Counted from the stretch's first letter, positions 8,176-15,443 are shown. The stretch: 20,704 bases of DNA from Burkholderiaceae bacterium (GCA_013696665.1 JACCYC010000296.1:1-20704), one strand, 5' to 3'. The notes: generated from the letters alone by a model not told the origin. A program made the numbers and translations.

Positions 8176-9956
8176 GGAGTTCTGCGCAAAGCGACCATCT
8201 CGCGCCCCGTGTCTACTGGCGCGTCGGGCGCGACCTGCAACGTGCGCAGCGCATTGACAGTGATCTGCGCGAATACCGGTGCCGCCACCTGGCCACCGTA
8301 GTGTGCGCCGGCAGGCTCGTCGATCATCACCGCGACGACGATGCGCGGATCCGAAACCGGGGCGAAACCCACGAAGGAAGCCACGTACTCGCGCACATAC
8401 TGGCCATTCTTGATTTTGTACGCGGTGCCGGTCTTGCCCGCCACGCGATAGCCTGGAACGCGCGCCAACGGCGCCGTACCTTCGGGACCCACCGCCATTT
8501 CGAGCATCTTGCGCACCGACTGCGCCGTTTGCGGCGACACCGCGCGTACCGGTGTCGCGCTGCCATCTGATTTCAGCAGCGTCAACGGCACCAGCAGCCC
8601 ATCACTGGCGAACACCGAATACGCACGCGCGAGCTGAACCAGGGTGACCGAAACCCCATGGCCATAGGAAATCGTTGCCTGCTCGATCGGCCGCCACGTT
8701 TTCGCCGGACGCAACCGGCCCGCCACGGCGCCTGGAAAATCCAACCGCGGCGCCTGGCCAAAGCCCACGCTGGCATAGGCGTCCCACAGCTTCTGCGCCG
8801 GCAAATCGAGTGCGATCTTCGCAGTGCCGACGTTGCTGGACTTCGCTACGACTTCCTCAACGGTCAGAATGCCATGGGGATGGGCGTCGCCGATCGTGCG
8901 GTTGCCGATCGTCAGACGGCCGGGCGCGGTTTGGATTCGTGTCTCTGGCTTTATCTTGCCGGCTTCCAGCGCAGCAGCGATTGCAAACGGTTTCATCGTC
9001 GAGCCGGGCTCGAACGTATCGGTCAACACACGATTGCGAATTGCGTCGCCCGCGAGCTTGCCGCGCAGATTGGGATCAAAACTGGGCAGATTGGCCAGCG
9101 CGAGCACTTCGCCAGTTTTGACGTCGAATACGATCGCAGCACCGGCCTTGGCACGGCTTTTATCCAACGCGCCTTTCAAGGCGGCATGCGCGATGTACTG
9201 GATGCGGTTGTCAATGGACAGTGCCAGGTCCCTGCCGTCTAAAGGCTCGCGCAGCCACGCGTCTTCGACCACGCGCCCGAGCCGGTCTTTGATCACGCGT
9301 CGGCTCCCGGCGCGACCAGCGAGCAGCCGCTCGTGCGCCAGCTCGATCCCTTCCTGACCCCGGTCTTCGACATTCGTAAAGCCGATCACGTGCGCGTTGG
9401 TCGCACCCTCGGGGTAATGCCGCTTGAATTCGCGCGTCGAGTGAATCCCCGGAAGCTGCATGGTGGCAATGCGATCGGCCACTTCGGCATCGACCTGTCG
9501 GCGCAAGTACACGAAGGTGCGATCCTCGTCGGCGAGCCGGCGCTTCAATTCCGAGACGTTGAGCTGCAACGCGCGCGCAAGCGCATTCAACTGCTCCGGC
9601 GTGGCGTCAACATCATCGGGAATGGCCCACAGCGCGCGCGCCGGCACCGATGATGCGAGTACGACTCCGTTGCGATCGGTAATGCGGCCGCGCGTGGCCG
9701 GAATATCCAGCGTGCGCGCATACCGCGCTTCACCCTGACGCTGCAGGAATCCGGTCGATACCCCGCCCATCAGATAAAACACGCGTCCGCCCAACGCCGC
9801 GAACGCGGCGAACAATACGAACAACATCAGCTTGGAACGCCACGCAGGCAACGCAACGGTCAGCAACGGATTAGCATGGAAACCGACGCTGTCTCCGCGC
9901 TCGCGGCGCGCACGCCCTCGATTCAGGGTCGGCCGCCAAGCCGTTCCCTTCTTCAT
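8172..9956 (-). CDS. ftsI: Peptidoglycan D,D-transpeptidase FtsI (penicillin-binding protein 3)
   Basis: FtsI is the class B penicillin-binding protein that cross-links septal peptidoglycan and works with FtsW. The protein is 594 residues. A basic cytoplasmic tail precedes one membrane anchor at about residues 42-62. The pedestal domain follows, with RGRITDRNGVVLASS near 89-103. The transpeptidase domain has all three active-site motifs: STMK with the nucleophile Ser319 and Lys322, SSN at 373-375, and KTGT at 508-511. The C-terminus is a short tail with no PASTA domain. The ATG at 9954-9956 overlaps the ftsL stop (ATGA), and the stop overlaps the murE start. It is the direct beta-lactam target of the cluster. 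Nothing unusual is seen in the active site. Confidence 0.97.
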   Translation of the reverse strand: MKKGTAWRPTLNRGRARRERGDSVGFHANPLLTVALPAWRSKLMLFVLFAAFAALGGRVFYLMGGVSTGFLQRQGEARYARTLDIPATRGRITDRNGVVLASSVPARALWAIPDDVDATPEQLNALARALQLNVSELKRRLADEDRTFVYLRRQVDAEVADRIATMQLPGIHSTREFKRHYPEGATNAHVIGFTNVEDRGQEGIELAHERLLAGRAGSRRVIKDRLGRVVEDAWLREPLDGRDLALSIDNRIQYIAHAALKGALDKSRAKAGAAIVFDVKTGEVLALANLPSFDPNLRGKLAGDAIRNRVLTDTFEPGSTMKPFAIAAALEAGKIKPETRIQTAPGRLTIGNRTIGDAHPHGILTVEEVVAKSSNVGTAKIALDLPAQKLWDAYASVGFGQAPRLDFPGAVAGRLRPAKTWRPIEQATISYGHGVSVTLVQLARAYSVFASDGLLVPLTLLKSDGSATPVRAVSPQTAQSVRKMLEMAVGPEGTAPLARVPGYRVAGKTGTAYKIKNGQYVREYVASFVGFAPVSDPRIVVAVMIDEPAGAHYGGQVAAPVFAQITVNALRTLQVAPDAPVDTGREMVALRRTP

Positions 9957-10237
9957 TTTTTGGATTCCTGGTTGGGAAGGTTCAGAAATACCGTGCGGCT
10001 GGAATCGATGGGCTTCAATCCAATCTTGCGAGCTTCGGTTTCCACGTTCGAGGGTTGCGACAGTCGGGCTTGCTCGATCCGCAGGCGCTCAAATTCGACG
10101 TCGAGCCGCTTTGCGTCGCCTTGCGAGCGCTCGAGATCGATGAACAACGAGCGCGAACGATGTTGGGCGGTGACCAGTGACAGCGCCGCAGCAAACAACA
10201 GAACACTGACGACCAGCAGCAAGCCGCGCCGAATCAT
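9953..10237 (-). CDS. ftsL: Cell division protein FtsL
   Basis: FtsL is a small bitopic division protein that, with FtsB and FtsQ, activates FtsW-FtsI at the septum. The product is 94 residues: MIRRG, a membrane helix at about residues 5-24 (LLLVVSVLLFAAALSLV), then a charged heptad-like stretch around 28-65 suited to a coiled coil, and a short periplasmic tail ending QESKK. FtsL is poorly conserved, so the assignment rests on size, topology and position between rsmH and ftsI. I chose the ATG at 10235-10237 because it overlaps the rsmH stop as ATGA, like its neighbours, and has a GGGGT stretch upstream. The ATG six codons earlier (10253-10255, MAWGQP) is the alternative and would give 100 residues. 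Confidence 0.88.
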   Translation of the reverse strand: MIRRGLLLVVSVLLFAAALSLVTAQHRSRSLFIDLERSQGDAKRLDVEFERLRIEQARLSQPSNVETEARKIGLKPIDSSRTVFLNLPNQESKK

Positions 10238-11241
10238 CGGTTGACCCCACGCCATGGCTCGGCAGTGCGCTCAGCTACACGCATCACCGCGCTGCGCGCA
10301 CGCGGGTTGGCAGCAATCTCGCCGGCGTCGGGCAGCACGCGCACCACACCTGAAAGCGTTGCCCGTGGAAGCTGGTCGGCACGCAACGGTAGTCGGCGCT
10401 CGAGCGTGCTTTGGCGCTCCGGATGATGATTCGAATCGATGAAACGCTTAACGATGCGATCTTCCAGCGAATGAAAGCTGATCACGACCAGTCGACCGCC
10501 TGTCGAAAGCATCGCTGCTGCCTGTTCCAGTGCTAGCGCCAATTCTTCAAGCTCTTGATTGATATGAATCCGTATAGCCTGAAACGTCCGCGTGGCCGGA
10601 TGCTGAGCGCCGTCAGTGTTGTTCTTGCGGCTCTTAACGACGGCGCTCGCCACGAGACTCGCAAAGTCGGAGGTTGTCGATACCGGTGCGGCCGCTGCGG
10701 GTCGCGCGTCTGCGCGGCGAGCAACAATCGCCTTTGCAATCGATGCAGCAAACCGTTCTTCCCCATAGTCACGGATCACTCGCGTCAATTCTTCGACTGG
10801 AGCGCGCGCCAGCCACTCGGCAGCGGTCTCGCCGCTCGACGCGTCCATGCGCATGTCGAGCGGGCCATCGTGTCGCCACGAAAAACCGCGCGAGCCATCG
10901 TCGATCTGAGGCGAAGACACACCCAAGTCAAGCAACACGCCGTCGACGCAGGAGAGTGACAACGCCTCGAGCATGACCCGCAGACGTGAAAACGCAGTGT
11001 GTTCAATGTGAAAACGTGGGTCGTTTATTGAACGCGCCGACTCGACCGCCTGCAAGTCGCGATCGAATGCAATCAGCCTGCCCCGCGCACTCAGTCGTTG
11101 CAGGATGAGCCGCGTGTGTCCTCCGCGCCCAAACGTTGCATCGACGTACGTACCGTCGGGATCGGTCAGCAGGTTGTCTACTGCCTGAGTGGCGAGAACT
11201 GCACTGTGCGCCGGCGCGCCCGGCAACTTGGCCGAGGACAT
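10234..11241 (-). CDS. rsmH: 16S rRNA (cytosine(1402)-N(4))-methyltransferase RsmH (MraW)
   Basis: RsmH methylates the N4 position of C1402 of 16S rRNA in the ribosomal P site, using S-adenosylmethionine. The protein is 335 residues, near the E. coli length of 313. The AdoMet-binding loop is VDATFGRGGHTRLIL at residues 33-47. Other family signatures follow: LLDLGVSSPQIDDGSRGFSW near 103-122, GPLDMRMD near 126-133, QAIRIHINQELEEL near 221-234, and VISFHSLEDRIVKRF near 253-267. The start ATG at 11239-11241 has a good AGGAGA ribosome binding site at 11251-11256, the clearest one in the cluster. This fits its place as the first gene after the only real gap. Its stop overlaps the ftsL start. Confidence 0.97.
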   Translation of the reverse strand: MSSAKLPGAPAHSAVLATQAVDNLLTDPDGTYVDATFGRGGHTRLILQRLSARGRLIAFDRDLQAVESARSINDPRFHIEHTAFSRLRVMLEALSLSCVDGVLLDLGVSSPQIDDGSRGFSWRHDGPLDMRMDASSGETAAEWLARAPVEELTRVIRDYGEERFAASIAKAIVARRADARPAAAAPVSTTSDFASLVASAVVKSRKNNTDGAQHPATRTFQAIRIHINQELEELALALEQAAAMLSTGGRLVVISFHSLEDRIVKRFIDSNHHPERQSTLERRLPLRADQLPRATLSGVVRVLPDAGEIAANPRARSAVMRVAERTAEPWRGVNR

Positions 11242-11250
11242 TCAAGTTCA

Positions 11251-11256
11251 TCTCCT
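11251..11256 (-). promoter_or_regulatory. Ribosome binding site of rsmH
   Basis: On the minus strand the sequence AGGAGA lies 9 nt before the rsmH ATG, in the 49-nt gap after mraZ. It settles the start at 11241. An in-frame reading is not available from the ATG that overlaps this site. Confidence 0.75.
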
Positions 11257-11290
11257 ACACATCGCGCGCATCGATTTCAATCGTCCGCGC

Positions 11291-11719
11291 TCAGAACGTG
11301 AATTCCGCTGCCGATTCCGGCAACCCGTTGGCAAGTGCGGCTCGCTCATGGTCAGCAAGCCGCACTGCATCCCACAACTCGAAGTGCCCACCCATGCCGA
11401 GCAGCATCAAGTCACGTTCCAGTTGTGCTGCAGTTCGAAGCTCGGTGGGGACCAGCAGGCGGCCCGCGCCGTCAAGGTCGATATCGGTCGCGTTGCCGAG
11501 CAAAAGCCGCTGCAAAGCTCGCGCGGAAAACGGCAATTGCGCAATTTGCTCGCGTCGCGCTTCCCAGGTTGGGCGTGGATAGACCAGCAAACAGCCGTCC
11601 GGGTGTCGTGTGACAGTCAGCCGACCGTCGCAATTCGCAGCGAGCGAATCGCGGTGCCGACTTGGCATCGACAGGCGGCCTTTGCCGTCGAGCGTGAGTT
11701 GTGATGCGCCCTGAAACAC
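11291..11719 (-). CDS. mraZ: Transcriptional regulator MraZ
   Basis: MraZ is a ring-forming DNA-binding protein of the AbrB-like fold that, in E. coli, represses its own dcw promoter. The product is 142 residues, near the 152 of E. coli. It starts MFQGASQLTLDGKGRLSMP and has the duplicated SpoVT/AbrB-like half, DIDLDGAGRLLVPTELR, around residues 78-94. Both DxKGR/DGAGR-type turns, the DNA-contacting loops of the family, are present. The start is GTG at 11717-11719, judged from the conserved MF(R/Q)GA beginning. The upstream sequence has no strong ribosome binding site, so expression may be low. It is the first gene of the cluster and lies 49 nt before rsmH. Confidence 0.95.
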   Translation of the reverse strand: MFQGASQLTLDGKGRLSMPSRHRDSLAANCDGRLTVTRHPDGCLLVYPRPTWEARREQIAQLPFSARALQRLLLGNATDIDLDGAGRLLVPTELRTAAQLERDLMLLGMGGHFELWDAVRLADHERAALANGLPESAAEFTF

Positions 11720-11759
11720 AATAAGGTAGACCGCCGCGCGCTAAGCGAACGCTGACTAG

Positions 11760-11774
11760 CCCACTATCTCCCAC
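11760..11774 (-). promoter_or_regulatory. Putative MraZ operator (two TGGGN direct repeats)
   Basis: Read on the minus strand, the sequence is GTGGGAGATAGTGGG: two GTGGG repeats exactly 10 bp apart, that is TGGGN-N5-TGGGN. I recall MraZ of E. coli binding TGGGN direct repeats with 5-nt spacers near the dcw promoter, where there are three. A third repeat in phase is not present here on either side. The site lies about 10-24 nt downstream of the predicted transcription start, 41 nt before the mraZ GTG, consistent with autorepression. Confidence 0.75.
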
Positions 11775-11790
11775 TTTTTGACACGCCGCG

Positions 11791-11820
11791 ACTGTACGGG
11801 ACCCGCAGAGGGGCGGTCAA
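11791..11820 (-). promoter_or_regulatory. Predicted sigma70-type promoter of the dcw cluster
   Basis: On the minus strand TTGACC (11815-11820) is separated by 18 nt from TACAGT (11791-11796). These match the -35 consensus in five of six positions and the -10 consensus in four of six. Transcription would start near 11784, giving a leader of about 65 nt that contains the two TGGGN repeats. It is the best hexamer pair I find between ndh and mraZ. The remaining 127 nt between it and the ndh stop show no gene and no convincing terminator. Confidence 0.55.
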
Positions 11821-11947
11821 GGGAATTACCGGGATTTTTTAATGTTCACAAAGACTTAGCGCACCTCGGTCACCGCCTTTGGTATTGGCAATTAGTGTGG
11901 CAAAAGAAAGAGATACGTTTGGCAGTGCAAGTGAACTCTATTCAGTT

Positions 11948-13249
11948 TCATTGCGATACCGTTTTTAAGCCGTTCTTCAGGATCAGGCGCGCGTGGCGTT
12001 GATACGTGACGTAAGCCAGCAACCAATCCACCATCGTGGTAACGCGATTTCGAAAACCTATCAAGAAAAAAATGTGCACAAAAAGCCAGGTCCACCACGC
12101 GACAAGGCCCGAAAGTTCAACTCCCCCTGGAAAGACCGCGACTGCAGACTTGCGTCCAATCGCTGCCAGCGCTCCACGATCGCGGTAGCGAAACGACGTC
12201 GCCGGCACAGGTTGACCTGCGCTTTCGGAAGCGATCACGCGTGCTACATACGCGCCCATTTGCTTGGCCGCATATGCAACGCCTGGGACTTGTTTCTGAT
12301 CTTGCGTTAGCGACGCAAGATCTCCGATGACGAACACTGACGGCGCCGATTCCAGCCGCAATGTGGGTGTCACGAGCGCGCGGCCCATGCGGTCACGCTG
12401 ACCAGGCAAATTTCTCGCAAGCGGGGTCGCCTGAACACCTGCGGCCCACAACACCGTGCGCGTCTCGATGCGTGTGCCCTCCTCCTCACCCGGTCGCCCA
12501 CTGCCCCCAGTTGAAATTCCTTTGCCATCGACACCGCTGACGTGTGCGTTGACGCGTACCTCAACGCCGAGCCGCTCGAGTTGCCGAGTCGCCTTGTACG
12601 ACAGCCTTTCCGGATAGGTACTCAAGATGCGACTACCGCCCTCGAGCAGAATCACCTTCGCCTGCGACGGATCGATCGAGCGGAACTCGTCGGTCAACGT
12701 ATGGCGGGCAATCTCTGCCAGCGTGCCAGCGAGCTCGACGCCGGTCGGGCCGCCTCCGATGATTGCGAACGTGAGCCACGCGGCGCGCTCGACAGGATCA
12801 TCGATGCGCTCAGCGCGTTCGAAAGCAATCAAGACGCGGCGCCGGATCTCAAGCGCATCGTCCAGCGTTTTTAAACCCGGTGCATGCTGCGCCCATGCAT
12901 CGTGTCCAAAATACGAATGCGTCAGCCCGGTTGCCACAATCAGATAGTCAAATGGCATTTCACCGTCGGTTAGCGTTACTCGCTTGTTGACGGTGTCGAT
13001 TGAAATCGCTTCGGCTAGAAGAACGCGCACGTTCTTTTGCGCACGCAGCACATGCCGAATCGGAGCCGCGATCTGCGGCGCGGAGAGTCCCGCCGTCGCG
13101 ACCTGGTACAGCAACGGCTGAAAGGTATGGTGATTAACGCGGTCCACCAGGATCACATCGACGGCGGCATTGCGTAATCCGCGCGTCGCAGCGAGCCCGC
13201 CGAAGCCGGCGCCCAGAATTACAACAGTTGGTTTGGGTTCACCACTCAT
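11948..13249 (-). CDS. ndh: Type II NADH:quinone oxidoreductase (NDH-2)
   Basis: NDH-2 is a membrane-associated flavoprotein that passes electrons from NADH to quinone without pumping protons. The 433-residue protein has the FAD loop VVILGAGFGGLAA at residues 9-21. It also has the family motif HHTFQPLLYQVATAGLS near 40-56, the NADH-binding loop IIGGGPTGVELAG near 163-175, the quinone-site-like segment LWAAGVQATPLARNL near 267-281, the second FAD motif VFVIGDLASL near 306-315, and VPGVAYAAKQMG near 321-332. A C-terminal hydrophobic stretch (LVAWWTWLFVHIFFLIGF) and amphipathic tail fit monotopic membrane attachment. A TTG one codon upstream could also initiate, but the ATG at 13247-13249 is preferred. 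It begins 10 nt after the predicted 3' end of rnpB, with no recognisable ribosome binding site in that spacer. Confidence 0.94.
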   Translation of the reverse strand: MSGEPKPTVVILGAGFGGLAATRGLRNAAVDVILVDRVNHHTFQPLLYQVATAGLSAPQIAAPIRHVLRAQKNVRVLLAEAISIDTVNKRVTLTDGEMPFDYLIVATGLTHSYFGHDAWAQHAPGLKTLDDALEIRRRVLIAFERAERIDDPVERAAWLTFAIIGGGPTGVELAGTLAEIARHTLTDEFRSIDPSQAKVILLEGGSRILSTYPERLSYKATRQLERLGVEVRVNAHVSGVDGKGISTGGSGRPGEEEGTRIETRTVLWAAGVQATPLARNLPGQRDRMGRALVTPTLRLESAPSVFVIGDLASLTQDQKQVPGVAYAAKQMGAYVARVIASESAGQPVPATSFRYRDRGALAAIGRKSAVAVFPGGVELSGLVAWWTWLFVHIFFLIGFRNRVTTMVDWLLAYVTYQRHARLILKNGLKTVSQ

Positions 13250-13259
13250 CAAAGCAAAA

Positions 13260-13584
13260 GCAAAGTCCGCCTGTACGCCGGATTCTGTGCGGCGTCCTCG
13301 CGAACGCCGTGACGATCATTCCTCTAGGCCGACGGTCGCCCGTCGGCTCAAGCCACCTACCCGCGACCTCACCGAGCAGGATCATCGGCCGCCTATTTGG
13401 TGTTGCTCCACGTAGAGATTGCCCGTTTCACCCGACGCTCGCTGTCTCCAACGACGGTCGACTCGTCTCTGTTGCTCTGATCCTCACCTCGCGGTGGGCA
13501 GGTGTTACCTGCTACGTCGCTCTACGGAGTCCGGACGTTACCTCTCGCAGCCAAGGCTGCCAGCGATCGTCCAGCGAACTTTGC
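13260..13584 (-). ncRNA. rnpB: RNase P RNA component, bacterial type A
   Basis: This is the catalytic RNA that trims the 5' leader of tRNA precursors. On the minus strand the conserved blocks appear in order: GAGGTAACGTCCGGACTCC (CR-I), CAGAGCAACAGAGACGAG, a GGGTGAAACGG segment, GAGCAACACCAAATAGG, GGGTAGGTGGCTTGAG, GGCCTAGAGGAATGAT and ACAGAATCCGGCGTA (CR-V). The ends are set by helix P1, an 11-bp pairing between GCAAAGTTCGC (13574-13584) and GCGGACTTTGC (13260-13270) with one G-U pair. Length is about 325 nt. The P4 pairing between CR-I and CR-V can be drawn with the conserved bulged U. CR-I differs from the usual GAGGAAAGTCC. No protein-coding call should be made across this stretch. Confidence 0.95.
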
Positions 13585-13591
13585 AAGTGTG

Positions 13592-13597
13592 ATTTTA
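13592..13597 (-). promoter_or_regulatory. -10 element of the rnpB promoter
   Basis: TAAAAT on the minus strand ends 7 nt before the predicted first base of rnpB, the right distance for a sigma70 promoter, and it matches the consensus in five of six positions. A good -35 hexamer is not visible 16-18 nt upstream. The 94-nt spacer to the divergent kinase gene would hold both promoters; I see no clear plus-strand promoter in it. Confidence 0.6.
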
Positions 13598-13678
13598 CGC
13601 GCGCTTGATGCAGCCGCCAGGTACAGCGCGGCGTAAATCGGCCAGAATGCGCAACGCCGTCCAATCCATCCAGGTGCT

Positions 13679-14767
13679 GTGCCTTTAAACATTCTCGTCG
13701 TTGAAGACTCCGAACTGGACTACGAGCTGCTCGTCGCAACTTTGTCGCGCGAAGGCCTGCGGCCGAGCACAACGCGCGTGGAGGATGAAACGGGCATGCG
13801 CGATGCATTTGCCAAAGCTCGCGTTGACGCCGTGATCACCGATCACAACCTCCCTCGATTTGACTCGTTTGCATCGCTGAAAGTCGCAAAAAGTATCGAT
13901 GCCGATATTCCGGTGATCGTTTTATCCGGCGAAATGTCGGAAGACCTCGCAGTGGCGTCGCTGCATGCGGGCGCCGATGATTTTGTGCTGAAGACCCGAA
14001 TGTTCCGGATTGCCGCAGCGCTGCAGCAGAGCCTGAAGGCCGCAGGAGCGCGACGTGATGCCCGTAACGCCGTCGCTGCGCTGGCTCAGAGCGAAGCGAA
14101 ACTGCACGCGCTGACGCAACACCTCGAAAGCGCCAAGGAAGACGAGCGGCGCGCGATTGCGCAGGAGATCCATGATGATATCGGTGGCGCATTGACTGCG
14201 CTGAAATTCGAGCTCGTGAGACTGAAACGCACCGTACGCGACGCTGGCGCACAACCGCACCTCGATTCAATTTCACAACTGCTTGAATCCGCTGTCGTGG
14301 CCAGCCATCGAATTCAGCACGCGCTAAGACCGGCTGTTCTCGACGCTGGGCTGGTTCCGGCGCTTGAGTGGCTGGCGCGCGGGTTTGGTGAGCGGAGCGG
14401 AATCCAGATCGATTTTCAGGCTAACCGGGATGAGTTCGAAATTGCACCTGATCGCGCGGCCGCGTTGTACCGCGTCGCCCAGGAAGCGTTGACGAATATT
14501 CGCAAGCACGCAAACGCGACCCACGTTCACATGCAGCTCTTTGCCCTTGGCAACGAGGTCACGCTTGAGGTGCAGGATGACGGCCACGGATTCGATCCAG
14601 CGAGCCTGCAAGTCACACCTGGATTCGGTGTCAACGGAATGATGGAACGCGCCCGCGGGCTCGGAGGCTGGTCGGAGGTCTCGTCATCGCCAGGCCGCGG
14701 CACAACCGTGATGTTTTCGATTCCACCGCTGCTTGGTCAGCCGGCCATCGAGCGCGAAGCGGAATGA
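13679..14767 (+). CDS. Cytoplasmic histidine kinase with N-terminal receiver domain (REC-HisKA_3-HATPase)
   Basis: The 362-residue protein has a receiver domain at about residues 3-120, with the acidic pair at 9-10, phospho-acceptor Asp55 in ITDHNLP, and Lys105. A short helical linker leads to a NarX/UhpB-type HisKA_3 domain with the phosphorylated His165 in ERRAIAQEIHDDIGG. The HATPase domain follows, with N-box QEALTNIRKHANA (268-280), QDDGHGFDP and the GFGVNGMMERARGLGG lid. There is no membrane segment or signal peptide, so input probably comes through phosphorylation of the receiver or a partner protein. The start is GTG, with AGGTG a few bases upstream. The stop overlaps the start of the following response regulator by 4 nt (ATGA), so the two are a cognate pair. 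The signal is unknown. Confidence 0.9.
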   Translation: MPLNILVVEDSELDYELLVATLSREGLRPSTTRVEDETGMRDAFAKARVDAVITDHNLPRFDSFASLKVAKSIDADIPVIVLSGEMSEDLAVASLHAGADDFVLKTRMFRIAAALQQSLKAAGARRDARNAVAALAQSEAKLHALTQHLESAKEDERRAIAQEIHDDIGGALTALKFELVRLKRTVRDAGAQPHLDSISQLLESAVVASHRIQHALRPAVLDAGLVPALEWLARGFGERSGIQIDFQANRDEFEIAPDRAAALYRVAQEALTNIRKHANATHVHMQLFALGNEVTLEVQDDGHGFDPASLQVTPGFGVNGMMERARGLGGWSEVSSSPGRGTTVMFSIPPLLGQPAIEREAE

Positions 14768-15405
14768 CAATCAAACTTTTCGTCGTCGACGACCACGCCA
14801 TCGTTCGCCGCGGCATTGTGCAAGTTCTTTGTGAGCATCCGGACGTGCAGATCGTTGCCGAAGCTTCCGACTACACGAGCCTGCGCAGCGAACTGAAGAA
14901 GCATGGCGAACCCGACGTGCTGGTCATGGACGTAGGGCTTCCAGGGAAAAATGGCATCGATATTTTAAAAGTGCTGCGCGAAGAGTATCCGCGCCTGAAG
15001 GTGCTAATCGTCAGCATGTATCCGGAGGACCAGTACGCCGTACGCGCATTTCGCGCCGGTGCATTTGGCTACCTGAACAAAGCAAGCGCGCCGGAGATGC
15101 TGCTTGAGGCACTGAACCAGGTGATCTCGGGCCGTAAGTACGTCACCCCCGAAATTGCGCAAGCGCTGATCGAAAATCTGCACACGGCAGATTCGGACGG
15201 CGCACTTCATGAAAAGCTTTCAGATCGGGAATTTCAAACGCTAAAGCTCATTGCGTCGGGCAAGCGGTTGTCGGACATTGCTGCCGAGCTCGCGCTCAGT
15301 CCGAAAACAGTCAGTGTGTACCGGGCGCGCATTCTCGAAAAAATGTCGATGGGCAGCAATGCCGAGCTGACTCACTACGCCATCAAGAACGGGCTCGTGG
15401 AGTAA
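14764..15405 (+). CDS. Two-component response regulator, NarL/FixJ family
   Basis: The 213-residue protein has a receiver domain (residues 1-120) beginning MTIKLFVVDDHAIVRRG, with acidic residues 9-10, phospho-acceptor Asp56 in VMDVGLPGKNG, Ser84 and Lys106. A LuxR-type helix-turn-helix occupies about 150-212: LSDREFQTLKLIASGK, then DIAAELALSPKTVSVYRARI. It should bind DNA when phosphorylated, most probably by the HisKA_3 kinase encoded just upstream, with which it overlaps by 4 nt. Targets cannot be told from the sequence. Length and motifs are normal for the family. Confidence 0.93.
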   Translation: MTIKLFVVDDHAIVRRGIVQVLCEHPDVQIVAEASDYTSLRSELKKHGEPDVLVMDVGLPGKNGIDILKVLREEYPRLKVLIVSMYPEDQYAVRAFRAGAFGYLNKASAPEMLLEALNQVISGRKYVTPEIAQALIENLHTADSDGALHEKLSDREFQTLKLIASGKRLSDIAAELALSPKTVSVYRARILEKMSMGSNAELTHYAIKNGLVE

Positions 15406-15424
15406 CGGCCGTGGCGGCTTGTTT

Positions 15425-15443
15425 GGCGTCTTCGAGAAACGCC
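15425..15443. terminator. Hairpin between convergent genes, possible transcription terminator
   Basis: The 38-nt gap between the two converging stop codons contains GGCGTCTTCGAGAAACGCC, which can form a 5- to 7-bp stem with a small loop. It abuts the stop codon of the minus-strand gene. No run of T follows it in either direction, so it would be a weak or factor-assisted terminator at best. Confidence 0.3.

Noticed and set aside
11821..11845. T-run (GGGATTTTTTAATG) in the ndh-mraZ spacer as a terminator on the plus strand
   Set aside because: No stable GC-rich stem precedes the T-run and no plus-strand gene ends there. On the minus strand it is an A-run and cannot terminate ndh.
13228..13608. 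Plus-strand frame of 126 codons across the rnpB region
   Set aside because: The region is RNase P RNA on the minus strand, as shown by its conserved blocks and P1 pairing. The frame has no protein features.
13512..13808. Minus-strand frame of 98 codons spanning the rnpB 5' end and the kinase start
   Set aside because: It overlaps a structural RNA and the first codons of the plus-strand kinase, has no domain, and its composition is typical of a chance frame.
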